Shown here: positions 9,073-16,777 of the stretch, in pieces
Layout: each line of letters starts with the position of its first letter
Position numbering within the stretch: the stretch's first letter is position 1
DNA from: Arthrobacter sp. OV608
GTDB taxonomy: Bacteria > Actinomycetota > Actinomycetes > Actinomycetales > Micrococcaceae
Assembly (NCBI GenBank): GCA_900110595.1
Contig: FOEZ01000004.1
Coordinates: forward strand, 248,001-312,000
Reading direction: 5' to 3'
Length of the DNA: 64,000 nucleotides
Program-made: the position numbers and the translations under genes
Notes under the pieces: generated by a model
Database searches by the model: none
What the model was told of the DNA's origin: nothing
What the model saw: the letters and a program-made list of their open reading frames with translations, nothing else

Positions 9073-10482
9073 TTAGGCCACGTTGTTCTCGTAGTCCAGG
9101 TCGCGGGTTTCCTTGCTGACGAACAGCGCGATAAGTGTCAGCACCGCCATGGCGGTCAGGTACACACCCACCAGCACCGGGCTGCCGTCTGCGAGTTCCC
9201 ACAGCGCCACGGCAATGAACGGCGCCACCGCGGCACCGAGGATGCTGGAGAAGTTGTAGCTCACGGCAGAGCCGGTGTAGCGGACGTTCGTGGGGAACAG
9301 CTCAGGCAGCAGGGCGCCCATCGGACCGAAGGTAAGGCCCATGAGGGAGAAGCCGATGATGAGCAGGGCCATGGTGCCGATGAACCCGCCGCTGAACAGC
9401 GGGACGAACAGCAGGCCGAAAACGAAGATGCCGGCGGTGACGGCGATGAGCATCTTGCGGCGGCCGTACTTCTCGGCCAGTGGTCCGGACACCAGTGTGA
9501 AGATGCCGAAGAAGACGACGCCGGCAATCAGCATCCAGAGGAAGTCGTTGCGGGTGTAGCCCAGGCCGGGGACGAACGCAGCTGCTGCCGCGTCGGACAT
9601 CGGCTTGCCGGCCTTTTCCGCCGCGGCCCTGGCGGCCTCGAGGCTTGAGGGACGGGTGCCGAACGTCAGGGTGAACGTGGTCATCAGGTAGAAGAGCACG
9701 TACGTGGCCAGCATGATGAACGTGCCCAGGATCAGCTGGCGCCAGCTGGTCTTGAACACCCGGCCCAGGGGCAGCTTGGCCACCTCGTTGGACTCGAGGA
9801 CCTTGGTGAAGGCAGGGGTCTCGATCAGCTTGAGGCGGACGTAGAGGCCGATGATCACCATGACTGCGCTGAGCAGGAACGGCACACGCCAGCCCCAGGC
9901 CTGGAAGTCAGCCGGGCTCAGGGCGTAGTTGAAGACCAGGAAGATGACGTTGGCGATGATGAAGCCGATGGGTGCGCCCAGTTGCGGGAAGGTGCCGTAG
10001 ATTGCGCGCTTGTTGGCCGGTGCGTTTTCGGTGGCCAGCAGCGCGGCGCCGCTCCATTCGCCACCGAGGGCGAGGCCCTGGGCGAAGCGCATCACCACGA
10101 GCAGGGCCGGAGCCAGGAATTCCCAGCCGGGCACCAGCGCCGTGGGCAGGCAGCCGATCAGGAAGGTGGCGATGCCCATGGTCAGCAGCGAGGCCACCAG
10201 GGTGCCCTTGCGGCCGAACTTGTCGCCGAAGTGGCCGAAGATGATGGATCCCAGCGGGCGGGCCACGAAGGCCACACCGAAGACTGCGAAGGAGCTCAGC
10301 AGCTGGGTTGTTTCATTCTGGCTGGGGAAGAACAGCTGCGGGAACACCAGTACCGCAGCCGTGGCGTAGACGTAAAAGTCGTAAAACTCGACCGTGGTGC
10401 CGATCAGGCTGGCAACGATGACTCGGCCGCGTGAGTTCACCGGCTGCGAACCGGGCACCGTGGACGTATCGGTGGATGACAT
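9073..10482 (-). CDS. MFS transporter, metabolite:H+ symporter (MHS) family
   Basis: Proton symporter of 469 residues in the MHS branch of the major facilitator superfamily, like ProP, ShiA, KgtP and YhjE. Typical signs are the N-terminal GTTVEFYDFYVYATAAVLVF, the loop 2-3 motif GHFGDKFGRKGTLVASL, RFAQGLALGGEWSGAALL in helix 4, and EKYGRRKM in the second half. Twelve membrane helices are expected. Substrate (organic acid, aromatic acid, osmolyte or shikimate) is not decided. The upstream region holds an unusual array of alternating half-sites (10567-10602), which suggests a dedicated inducible regulator encoded elsewhere. Confidence 0.93.
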   Translation of the reverse strand: MSSTDTSTVPGSQPVNSRGRVIVASLIGTTVEFYDFYVYATAAVLVFPQLFFPSQNETTQLLSSFAVFGVAFVARPLGSIIFGHFGDKFGRKGTLVASLLTMGIATFLIGCLPTALVPGWEFLAPALLVVMRFAQGLALGGEWSGAALLATENAPANKRAIYGTFPQLGAPIGFIIANVIFLVFNYALSPADFQAWGWRVPFLLSAVMVIIGLYVRLKLIETPAFTKVLESNEVAKLPLGRVFKTSWRQLILGTFIMLATYVLFYLMTTFTLTFGTRPSSLEAARAAAEKAGKPMSDAAAAAFVPGLGYTRNDFLWMLIAGVVFFGIFTLVSGPLAEKYGRRKMLIAVTAGIFVFGLLFVPLFSGGFIGTMALLIIGFSLMGLTFGPMGALLPELFPTNVRYTGSAVSYNFSSILGAAVAPFIAVALWELADGSPVLVGVYLTAMAVLTLIALFVSKETRDLDYENNVA

Positions 10483-10566
10483 AGGGTAAACGCTTTCGCT
10501 TGAACCGGCCGGACGCTGGCATTGCCTCCGGCTCGAAATAGTTAGAGTTCAATATTAGTTCCGGTC

Positions 10567-10602
10567 GTCCAGTCAATGGACGAAAGGTCCACTATTCGGA
10601 CC
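10567..10602 (-). promoter_or_regulatory. Array of four alternating 5-bp half-sites upstream of the MHS transporter
   Basis: GTCCA (10567), TGGAC (10577), GTCCA (10587) and CGGAC (10597) recur with exactly 10 bp between starts, alternating in orientation, so they form overlapping inverted repeats with 5-nt spacers. A -35-like TTGACT on the minus strand (10576-10571) lies inside the array. A regulator bound here would cover the transporter promoter. Confidence 0.55.
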
Positions 10603-10672
10603 TGTGCTGTGTGTCTCATTTTTGCGCGCTCCACCAAGCCTAACGGTCCCCCAAAGGCTCCGATAGGCAAAT

Positions 10673-10726
10673 GTCACAGCCCGTTAACACACGGCGTCGG
10701 TCTGTGAAACGCGCCTTACCTACCTT
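10673..10726 (+). promoter_or_regulatory. GlnR-like box and -10 of the nitrate operon
   Basis: Five-base units at 11-bp spacing: GTCAC (10673), TTAAC (10684), CGTCG (10695), GAAAC (10706). They match the GlnR arrangement gTnAc-n6-GaAAc twice over, with units 1 and 4 exact. A -10-like TACCTT begins at 10721, exactly 15 bp after the start of the last unit, as at two other nitrogen promoters in the window. Confidence 0.55.
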
Positions 10727-10759
10727 GGAGGAACAACATCCCCCCGAAGGAGGTACCCC

Positions 10760-12229
10760 GTGACTGTTGACCGCACCGCTGATGCCGGCCCCGGCAATTC
10801 CCTTGATCTTGACGAGACCGCAAGGTCGAAAGACGCATCCGCCAGCGCACAGCCCGGCTCTACCCGCACTACCGTTGCCCCCGCCCTTGATTTCCGCCCC
10901 GGCCGCTGGATCGCCAACTGGGATGCAGAGAATAAGGAACAGTGGGAATCCGGCGGCCGCATCATCGCCCGCCGCAACCTCAATTGGTCAATCTTCGCCG
11001 AATTCCTCGGTTTCGTTGTGTGGCAGCTCTGGTCCATCGTGGTGGTCCAGCTGCCCGCCGCAGGCTTTACGCTCTCCACCTCGGAAATCTTCTGGCTGAT
11101 CTCCATGCCCAGCCTGGTGGGTGCCACGCTGCGCATCCCCTACACCTTTATGGTTCCCCGCTTCGGCGGCCGGAACTGGACCATCGTGTCCGCGCTCCTG
11201 CTCCTGATCCCCACTACGGGCCTGGCACTGTGTGTTTCCAACCCGGAAACGCCGTTCGGCGTGATGCTCCTGGTGGCAGCCCTGGCCGGTTTTGGTGGCG
11301 GCAACTTCGCCAGCTCCATGGCCAACATCACCTTCTTCTACCCCGCCCGTGAAAAGGGCTGGGCCCTGGGCCTGAACGCCGCCGGCGGAAACATGGGAGC
11401 CGCGGTCGCTCAGCTCGCCGTGCCCATTGCCATCACCCTGCTCGCCGCCGGCACTGTCAACCTGCCGCTGGCCGGCTGGATGTGGGTGCCGCTGATCCTG
11501 GTGGCAGCCTTTGGCGCCTTCAAGTACATGGACAACCTCACCAGCGCCAAGGGCGACATCGCCGGCTCCGTGGCAGCGCTGAAGGAACCGCACCTGTGGA
11601 TCATGGCGCTGCTGTATATCGGCACTTTCGGTTCGTTCATCGGCTTCGCCGGTGTGTTCCCGAAGCTGATCAAGGACTACTTCCCCGCTTTCTCCTCCAT
11701 CGGAGTGGGCACCGTGGCATTGTCGCTGGCCTTCCTCGGACCGCTGGTGGGCTCGCTGGCCCGGCCGTACGGCGGACGGATGGCGGACCGTATGGGCGGC
11801 GCCCGGATGACCGTGACCGCGTTCGCCTCCATGGCAGTCATCACCCTCACCATGATCTGGACCCTGCCGCTGAAGAACTTCTGGCTGTTCCTGGTCCTCT
11901 TTCTGATGCTCTTCACCGCGAGCGGCTTCGGAAACGGCGCCACCTACCGGATGATCCCGGTCATCTTCGCCACCTCCAGCCGTGCCGCCCGCAAGGGTGC
12001 AAGCTCGGTGGCCACCCAGCGCCTGGCGTCCTCAGCCCTCGGCCTGATCTCCGCCATCGGCGCCTACGGCGGGTTCGTGATCCCGCAGGTACTGAACGCC
12101 TCCAACACCGCCAGCGGCTCCTACACCCCGGCCTTCTACGGCTTCGTCGGAGCGTACGTCCTGATGCTGGCCGTCTGCTGGTTCTGCTACATCCGCAACG
12201 CCAACCGAAATGCGATGGGACACGTCTAA
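10760..12229 (+). CDS. narK: Nitrate/nitrite MFS transporter
   Basis: Membrane transporter of 489 residues of the nitrate/nitrite porter (NarK/NasA) family that brings nitrate into the cell for the reductase encoded next. Both nitrate signatures are present: FGGGNFASSMANITFF with NAAGGNMG in the first half, and ASGFGNGATYRMIPVIF in the second. The hydrophilic N-terminal stretch of about 75 residues is long for the family. The start is GTG with AAGGAGG 7 nt upstream. One base separates its stop from the ATG of the reductase gene. A GlnR-like promoter lies upstream. Confidence 0.94.
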   Translation: MTVDRTADAGPGNSLDLDETARSKDASASAQPGSTRTTVAPALDFRPGRWIANWDAENKEQWESGGRIIARRNLNWSIFAEFLGFVVWQLWSIVVVQLPAAGFTLSTSEIFWLISMPSLVGATLRIPYTFMVPRFGGRNWTIVSALLLLIPTTGLALCVSNPETPFGVMLLVAALAGFGGGNFASSMANITFFYPAREKGWALGLNAAGGNMGAAVAQLAVPIAITLLAAGTVNLPLAGWMWVPLILVAAFGAFKYMDNLTSAKGDIAGSVAALKEPHLWIMALLYIGTFGSFIGFAGVFPKLIKDYFPAFSSIGVGTVALSLAFLGPLVGSLARPYGGRMADRMGGARMTVTAFASMAVITLTMIWTLPLKNFWLFLVLFLMLFTASGFGNGATYRMIPVIFATSSRAARKGASSVATQRLASSALGLISAIGAYGGFVIPQVLNASNTASGSYTPAFYGFVGAYVLMLAVCWFCYIRNANRNAMGHV

Positions 12230-12230
12230 C

Positions 12231-14444
12231 ATGACCAAAAGCGCCGACACGCACTGCCCTTACTGCGCTTTGCAGTGCGCCATGACGCTCACGTCTCCAG
12301 CGGAACTGACCCCGGCCGTCCAGCCGGGGTCAGTCCCCGTGTCCGCACCGGCCGCCGGGGAACGGCCTTCCCTCAAGGCACCCCTTGAGGTCAGCGGACG
12401 CGACTTCCCCACCAACCGCGGCGGCCTGTGCCGCAAGGGCTGGACTTCGGCCACCCTGTTGAACCACCCGGGCCGGATCACCGAGCCCCTGCTGAAGGGC
12501 CCCGACGGCGTCCACCGCCCCATCGGCTGGGACCAGGCCCTGGACCTCGCGGCCGGCGCAGTGAAAGACGCGCAGGCCCGCTACGGACGCGACGCGGTCG
12601 GCGTTTTCGGCGGCGGCGGCCTCACCAACGAAAAGGCCTACATGCTGGGCAAGTTTGCCCGGCTCGCCCTGGGAACCTCCCGCATCGACTACAACGGACG
12701 CTTCTGCATGTCCTCCGCCGCGGCGGCCGGAATGCGCGCCTTCGGGGTGGACCGCGGCCTGCCGTTCCCGCTCGAAGCCTTGGACACCGCCAGCACCATC
12801 CTGATGCTGGGCTCCAATGTTGCCGAAACCATGCCTCCCTTCGTCCAGCACCTGAAAGGCACGCGCGACGCCGGCGGGCTGATTGTGGTGGATCCGCGCC
12901 GTTCCGCCACGGCGGCTTTTACGGCCGACGGCGGCGGCCTGCACCTCCAGCCCCTGCCGGGCACCGATCTCGCCCTGCTCCTGGGAATTTCGCACGTGGT
13001 CATCCATGAGGACCTGGTAGACGCCGCGTACATCGAGGAACGCACATCGGGCTACAGCGCCGTGGTCCGCAGCGTGAACTCCTTCTGGCCCGAACGTGTC
13101 CAGTCCATCACAGGAGTGCCTGCCGAGCTCATCCGCGAAACCGCCCGCCGTCTCGCTTCCGGCGCACGTGCGGGCGGCAGCTACGTCCTCACCGGCCGCG
13201 GCGTGGAGCAGCACGTGGACGGCACCGATACCGCCACCGCTGCCATCAACCTCAGCCTCCTGCTGGGCCTGCCGGGTTCGGCCCGGAGCGGCTACGGCAC
13301 CCTCACCGGCCAGGGCAACGGCCAGGGCGGCCGCGAGCACGGCCAGAAGGCCGACCAGCTCCCGGGCTACCGCAAAATCACCGATCCCGCCGCCCGTGAG
13401 CACGTGGCCAAGGTGTGGGGTGTCCCGGAACAGCTGATCCCCGGGCCGGGGCTGCCGGCCGTCCAGCTTCTCAAGTCGTTGGGCCAGCCCGACGGCGTCC
13501 GTTGCCTTTTCGTCCACGCCTCCAACATTGCCGTGGCCTCCCCCGACGCCAACGCGGTGATTCAAGGACTGCGCAGCCTGGATTTCCTGGTGGTCTGCGA
13601 CTTCTTTATGTCCGAAACCGCGGCCGAGGCAGACCTCATTCTTCCCGTGCTTCAGTGGGCCGAGGAAGAGGGCACACTGACCAACCTTGAAGGCCGGGTC
13701 CTGCGCCGCCGCCGGGCCCTCACGCCGCCCGCTGGCGCCCGCAGTGAACTGTGGATCATGGCACGGCTGGCCGAGGCCCTTGATGCGCCGTCCACCTACA
13801 GCGAGGACCCGGAAACGGTCTTCGAGGAACTCCGGCTGGCCTCCGCCGGCGGGCTGGCCGACTACTCCGGCATCGACTACGCCATGCTGGACCGCGGCGA
13901 GGCCGCCTACTGGCCGTACCCGAAAGGCAGCGCCGGAACCCCGCGCCTGTTCCGGGACACCTTCGCGCACGCCGACGGCAAAGCCGTAATGGTCCCGGTG
14001 GCGCCCCGCCGCCGTCGGACGCCCGCCGCAAATCCTGACCCGGCCGCCACGACCATGACCCTCATCACCGGCCGCCTCCTGGAGCATTACCAGTCCGGCG
14101 CCCAGACCCGCCGGGTGGCCGAGCTGCTGGAAACCCGGCCGGAGGCGAAGCTGCAGGTCCACCCGGCCGCCGCGGCATCGATGGGCATTAACGAAGGTGC
14201 ACTCGTCTCTGTGGCGAATGAGCGCGGCGAGGTGCTGTGCCGGGCCGAGCTGAGCACGGCGATCCGCATGGACACAGTGTTCCTGCCCTTCCATTTTCCT
14301 GAACTAGAGAGCGCCAACCGCCTCACGGAAGCGGCCACGGACCCTACGTCCGGAATGCCCGAGTTCAAGTTCAACAAGGTGTGGGTGCGGCCTGCCGCCA
14401 CCCCCCTGTCAACCAACTTGCTGCAAACGACGGAGGCCTCATGA
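12231..14444 (+). CDS. nasC: Assimilatory nitrate reductase catalytic subunit (molybdopterin oxidoreductase)
   Basis: Cytoplasmic Mo-bis-MGD nitrate reductase of 737 residues that reduces nitrate to nitrite. The N-terminal [4Fe-4S] site is Cys9-x2-Cys12-x3-Cys16 with the fourth Cys67 in GGLCRKGW. The molybdenum ligand is the Cys in YNGRFCMSSAAAAG, typical of periplasmic and assimilatory enzymes. The bis-MGD-binding C-terminal domain begins at about 600 (TGRLLEHYQSGAQTRR). There is no C-terminal [2Fe-2S] domain; the neighbouring flavoprotein carries one instead. Start is ATG right after the narK TAA; an in-frame ATG at 12210 overlaps narK and is not preferred. Confidence 0.95.
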   Translation: MTKSADTHCPYCALQCAMTLTSPAELTPAVQPGSVPVSAPAAGERPSLKAPLEVSGRDFPTNRGGLCRKGWTSATLLNHPGRITEPLLKGPDGVHRPIGWDQALDLAAGAVKDAQARYGRDAVGVFGGGGLTNEKAYMLGKFARLALGTSRIDYNGRFCMSSAAAAGMRAFGVDRGLPFPLEALDTASTILMLGSNVAETMPPFVQHLKGTRDAGGLIVVDPRRSATAAFTADGGGLHLQPLPGTDLALLLGISHVVIHEDLVDAAYIEERTSGYSAVVRSVNSFWPERVQSITGVPAELIRETARRLASGARAGGSYVLTGRGVEQHVDGTDTATAAINLSLLLGLPGSARSGYGTLTGQGNGQGGREHGQKADQLPGYRKITDPAAREHVAKVWGVPEQLIPGPGLPAVQLLKSLGQPDGVRCLFVHASNIAVASPDANAVIQGLRSLDFLVVCDFFMSETAAEADLILPVLQWAEEEGTLTNLEGRVLRRRRALTPPAGARSELWIMARLAEALDAPSTYSEDPETVFEELRLASAGGLADYSGIDYAMLDRGEAAYWPYPKGSAGTPRLFRDTFAHADGKAVMVPVAPRRRRTPAANPDPAATTMTLITGRLLEHYQSGAQTRRVAELLETRPEAKLQVHPAAAASMGINEGALVSVANERGEVLCRAELSTAIRMDTVFLPFHFPELESANRLTEAATDPTSGMPEFKFNKVWVRPAATPLSTNLLQTTEAS

Positions 14445-15997
14445 GCGAGCAGATTGTCATTGTGGGATTCGGCCCGGTGGCCGCCCGGCTGGTTGATGAG
14501 CTCCTGCCCGCCGTTCGGGACGGCCATGTGCATCTCACGGTGGTGGGCGCGGAAGCTGAAGCAGCCTACAACCGCGTGCTGGTGGCCGATCTGGGCGTGG
14601 GCCGGACCACTGCTGAAGCCTTGGCGCTTTCCGACGCCGATGCCCTGGCCGCCGACGGCGTGGATGTCCGGCTGGGCATCCGCGTCCGCCGCGTGGACCG
14701 CGCAAGGCAGCAGGTCCTGCTGACCGACGGCTCCGTGGCGCACTACGACCGGCTGGTATTCGCCACCGGATCCCGCCCGGTGATCCCCAACCTGACCGGC
14801 ATCAACCCGGATCCCACCTCGCCGGTCCTGCCGGCCGGCGTGACAGCCCTTCGCGACCTGCGCGACGCTGAAGTGCTGCGGCAGGCGGTGGACGGCGGTA
14901 AGCGCGTGGTGGTCCTCGGCGGCGGCGTCCTGGGCCTGGAGACGGCGCTGGCAGCGGCTGAAGAAGGCGCCACGGTCACGGTGGTCCACAACGGACCGCA
15001 CCCGCTGGGACGCAACATCGACCGCGGCGGCGGCGCCGTCCTTGCCGCGAGCCTGCGCCGCTGCGGAGTCCGGATGGCCGGCAACGCGCGCTCCACCGGC
15101 GTGGAGCACAACGCGGCCGACGGCGGGTTCTCGGCATTGCTGCTCGACGACGGGTCGGCGATCGACGGCGACCTCCTGGTCATTTCGTGCGGTGTCCGCC
15201 CCCGCACCGAACTGGCCGAGGGCTGCGGGCTTTCCACCGCCAGCGGGATCCTGGTGGACCACCGGCTGCGGGCGCACCACGAACCGCACATCTTTGCCAT
15301 CGGCGACTGCGCGGAGGTGCGTTGCCCTGAACCGGACTGCGCCCGCTGCCGGAATGCCAAGGGCCCGTCCGGCCTGGTGGGGCCGGGCTGGCGGCAGGCC
15401 GAATGGCTGGCCGAATACCTGACCCTGCTGGCGTCAGGGGCTTCGGAAGAAGCCGGGCTGCTTCCGGAGCTGCCGGCCGAGCAGGCAGGCGTTGTTGTCC
15501 TCAAGGCCCGGGGCATGAACATGGCTGTGGCCGGGGACAACGCCGCTGAGCCGTGGGACGAGGAGGTCCTCACGGCCGGCGCCGGCAACGGCCGCGCCCG
15601 GCTGCAGATTGCGCAGTGGGCGGACCCGGAGCATGGCCGCTACGTCAAAATGACCACCCGGGGCGGCGTCCTGGAGGGGCTGGTGGCCGTGGGCATGCCG
15701 CGCACGGCGGCCGAACTGGTGGGGCTTTTCGAGCGAGGCGCCGAGCTGCCCGCGGACAGGTCGCTGCTGCTGCGCCTTGACGGGCCGGACCAGCTGCCCG
15801 GTGCGGCGGCCGATCCGCAGGGGACCGTATGCCGCTGCGCAGGCGTCAGCGGGGCAACCATCCAGGGGGCCGTGGAAGAAGGCTGCTCCACCGTGGCCGA
15901 GGTTTCCAAAGCCACCCGGGCGGGTACCGGCTGCGGCGGCTGCCACGAGGACATCAAGGGGCTCATCGAAAAACATTTCTCCCCAGCCGTCCCCTGA
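14441..15997 (+). CDS. FAD/NAD(P)H-dependent electron-transfer flavoprotein of nitrate reductase, with BFD-like [2Fe-2S] domain
   Basis: Reductase of 518 residues expected to pass electrons from NAD(P)H to the nitrate reductase. The start ATG overlaps the reductase stop (ATGA), so translation is coupled. FAD-binding motif IVGFGPVAARL is at the N terminus; the NAD(P)-binding motif VVVLGGGVLGLETALA at about 162-177; the second FAD contact FAIGDCAEV at about 285. A BFD-like [2Fe-2S] domain closes the protein (VCRCAGVSGATI ... GTGCGGCHEDI). Odd: immediately after FAIGD there is a Cys cluster (C-x5-C-x4-C-x2-C) that could hold a further metal. It resembles the N-terminal half of NirB and NasB-type subunits. 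Confidence 0.9.
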   Translation: MSEQIVIVGFGPVAARLVDELLPAVRDGHVHLTVVGAEAEAAYNRVLVADLGVGRTTAEALALSDADALAADGVDVRLGIRVRRVDRARQQVLLTDGSVAHYDRLVFATGSRPVIPNLTGINPDPTSPVLPAGVTALRDLRDAEVLRQAVDGGKRVVVLGGGVLGLETALAAAEEGATVTVVHNGPHPLGRNIDRGGGAVLAASLRRCGVRMAGNARSTGVEHNAADGGFSALLLDDGSAIDGDLLVISCGVRPRTELAEGCGLSTASGILVDHRLRAHHEPHIFAIGDCAEVRCPEPDCARCRNAKGPSGLVGPGWRQAEWLAEYLTLLASGASEEAGLLPELPAEQAGVVVLKARGMNMAVAGDNAAEPWDEEVLTAGAGNGRARLQIAQWADPEHGRYVKMTTRGGVLEGLVAVGMPRTAAELVGLFERGAELPADRSLLLRLDGPDQLPGAAADPQGTVCRCAGVSGATIQGAVEEGCSTVAEVSKATRAGTGCGGCHEDIKGLIEKHFSPAVP

Positions 15998-16013
15998 CCT
16001 CCCGGGGCTCAAG

Positions 16014-16042
16014 CACCCGGTCGTTGAGCCCGTCGAAACCTG
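16014..16042. repeat. Half copy of a dispersed intergenic repeat
   Basis: CCGGTCGTTGAGCCCGTCGAAACC matches one arm of the palindromic element at 53165-53216 with a few differences. It lies between the flavoprotein stop and the PspC gene. Confidence 0.5.
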
Positions 16043-16048
16043 GGCTGT

Positions 16049-16228
16049 TTACACCGGTGCCTTGGGGATCAGGATCCAGAGAGCGATGTAGACCAGCTCG
16101 CCGATCCCCACCAATCCGAAAACGACGAAGCCCAGCCGGACCAGGACCTTCGGAAGCCCGAACCGGGCCGCCAGGGCAGCGCAGACGCCGCCGATGAGTT
16201 TGCCGCGGCGCGGTCGAACAAGTGCCAT
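16049..16228 (-). CDS. PspC domain protein, 59 residues
   Basis: Very small membrane protein made of little more than one PspC domain. It reads MALVRPRRGKLIGGVCAALA, then ARFGLPKVLVRLGFVVFGL, then a membrane helix with GELVYIALWILIPKAPV. The GGVCAALAARFG and LWILIP segments are the family signature. PspC proteins act in phage-shock/envelope stress responses; single-domain forms are common in actinobacteria. GGGAGG lies 11 nt upstream of the ATG. It stands alone on the minus strand, and the role here is inferred from the domain only. Confidence 0.85.
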   Translation of the reverse strand: MALVRPRRGKLIGGVCAALAARFGLPKVLVRLGFVVFGLVGIGELVYIALWILIPKAPV

Positions 16229-16385
16229 GACATGTCCGTCCTCCCAGTTCCTTCGAGGAGTCTATCCAGATGGTAGCGGGAGGGTCCAGAATTCCTGCCG
16301 CGTCCTCCCTCGCGGCGTCTGCACGCCGGAAGGCTTCGGCGTGCGGGGACACCTGGCCACCGAACGTCAATGAACAACCGCAGTC

Positions 16386-16757
16386 TCAAAAACTGAAGAG
16401 TCCTTTTGCCAGCCCGTATATTCCATAGAGTCCAAGCGCGAGCAGGATTCCCAGATAAGCAAGCACGAGCCTCGTGTCACGTAGGAAGCACTTCGATTTC
16501 CTCAGTCCTTGCCGTCGGGCCTTCCAGTAGCCAATGACTCCGACGGCTGCAAACACGCTCAACGCCAGCGGACCTGCCACCCAACCCAATAAGGCAATAG
16601 TGGCAAAGATGCACAGACGCAAAGGATCGAACGGTGCTTTTGCCTGGCCCTCTGGACCGGACGCGCCACCGGACTGGTTTCCGGCATGCGTGCGAAGCAC
16701 GAATTCCGACGGCAGCGATCCGGCTGCGATGCGTCGCGCATCCGAAGCAGAACTCAT
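16386..16757 (-). CDS. Small membrane protein, last gene of the Lgt-like/radical SAM operon
   Basis: Predicted membrane protein of 123 residues, not recognised. The N-terminal 45 residues are hydrophilic, with Gly/Ser-rich stretches. Two or three membrane helices follow (LRLCIFATIALLGWVAGPLA and neighbours; then LVLAYLGILLALGLYGIYG), separated by a basic loop (WKARRQGLRKSK). ATG codons at 16760 and 16757 both follow GGGAGGA; 16757 gives the better spacing. It begins 20 bp after the radical SAM stop, so it is probably in the same transcript. No sequence kinship to the two other small membrane proteins of the operon is evident. Confidence 0.7.
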   Translation of the reverse strand: MSSASDARRIAAGSLPSEFVLRTHAGNQSGGASGPEGQAKAPFDPLRLCIFATIALLGWVAGPLALSVFAAVGVIGYWKARRQGLRKSKCFLRDTRLVLAYLGILLALGLYGIYGLAKGLFSF

Positions 16758-16777
16758 CATTCCTCCCTGTCGCTTAA

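Noticed and set aside
12330..14294. Open frame of 654 codons opposite the nitrate reductase gene
   Set aside because: Antisense shadow; composition is Gly/Arg/His-rich and lacks any domain.
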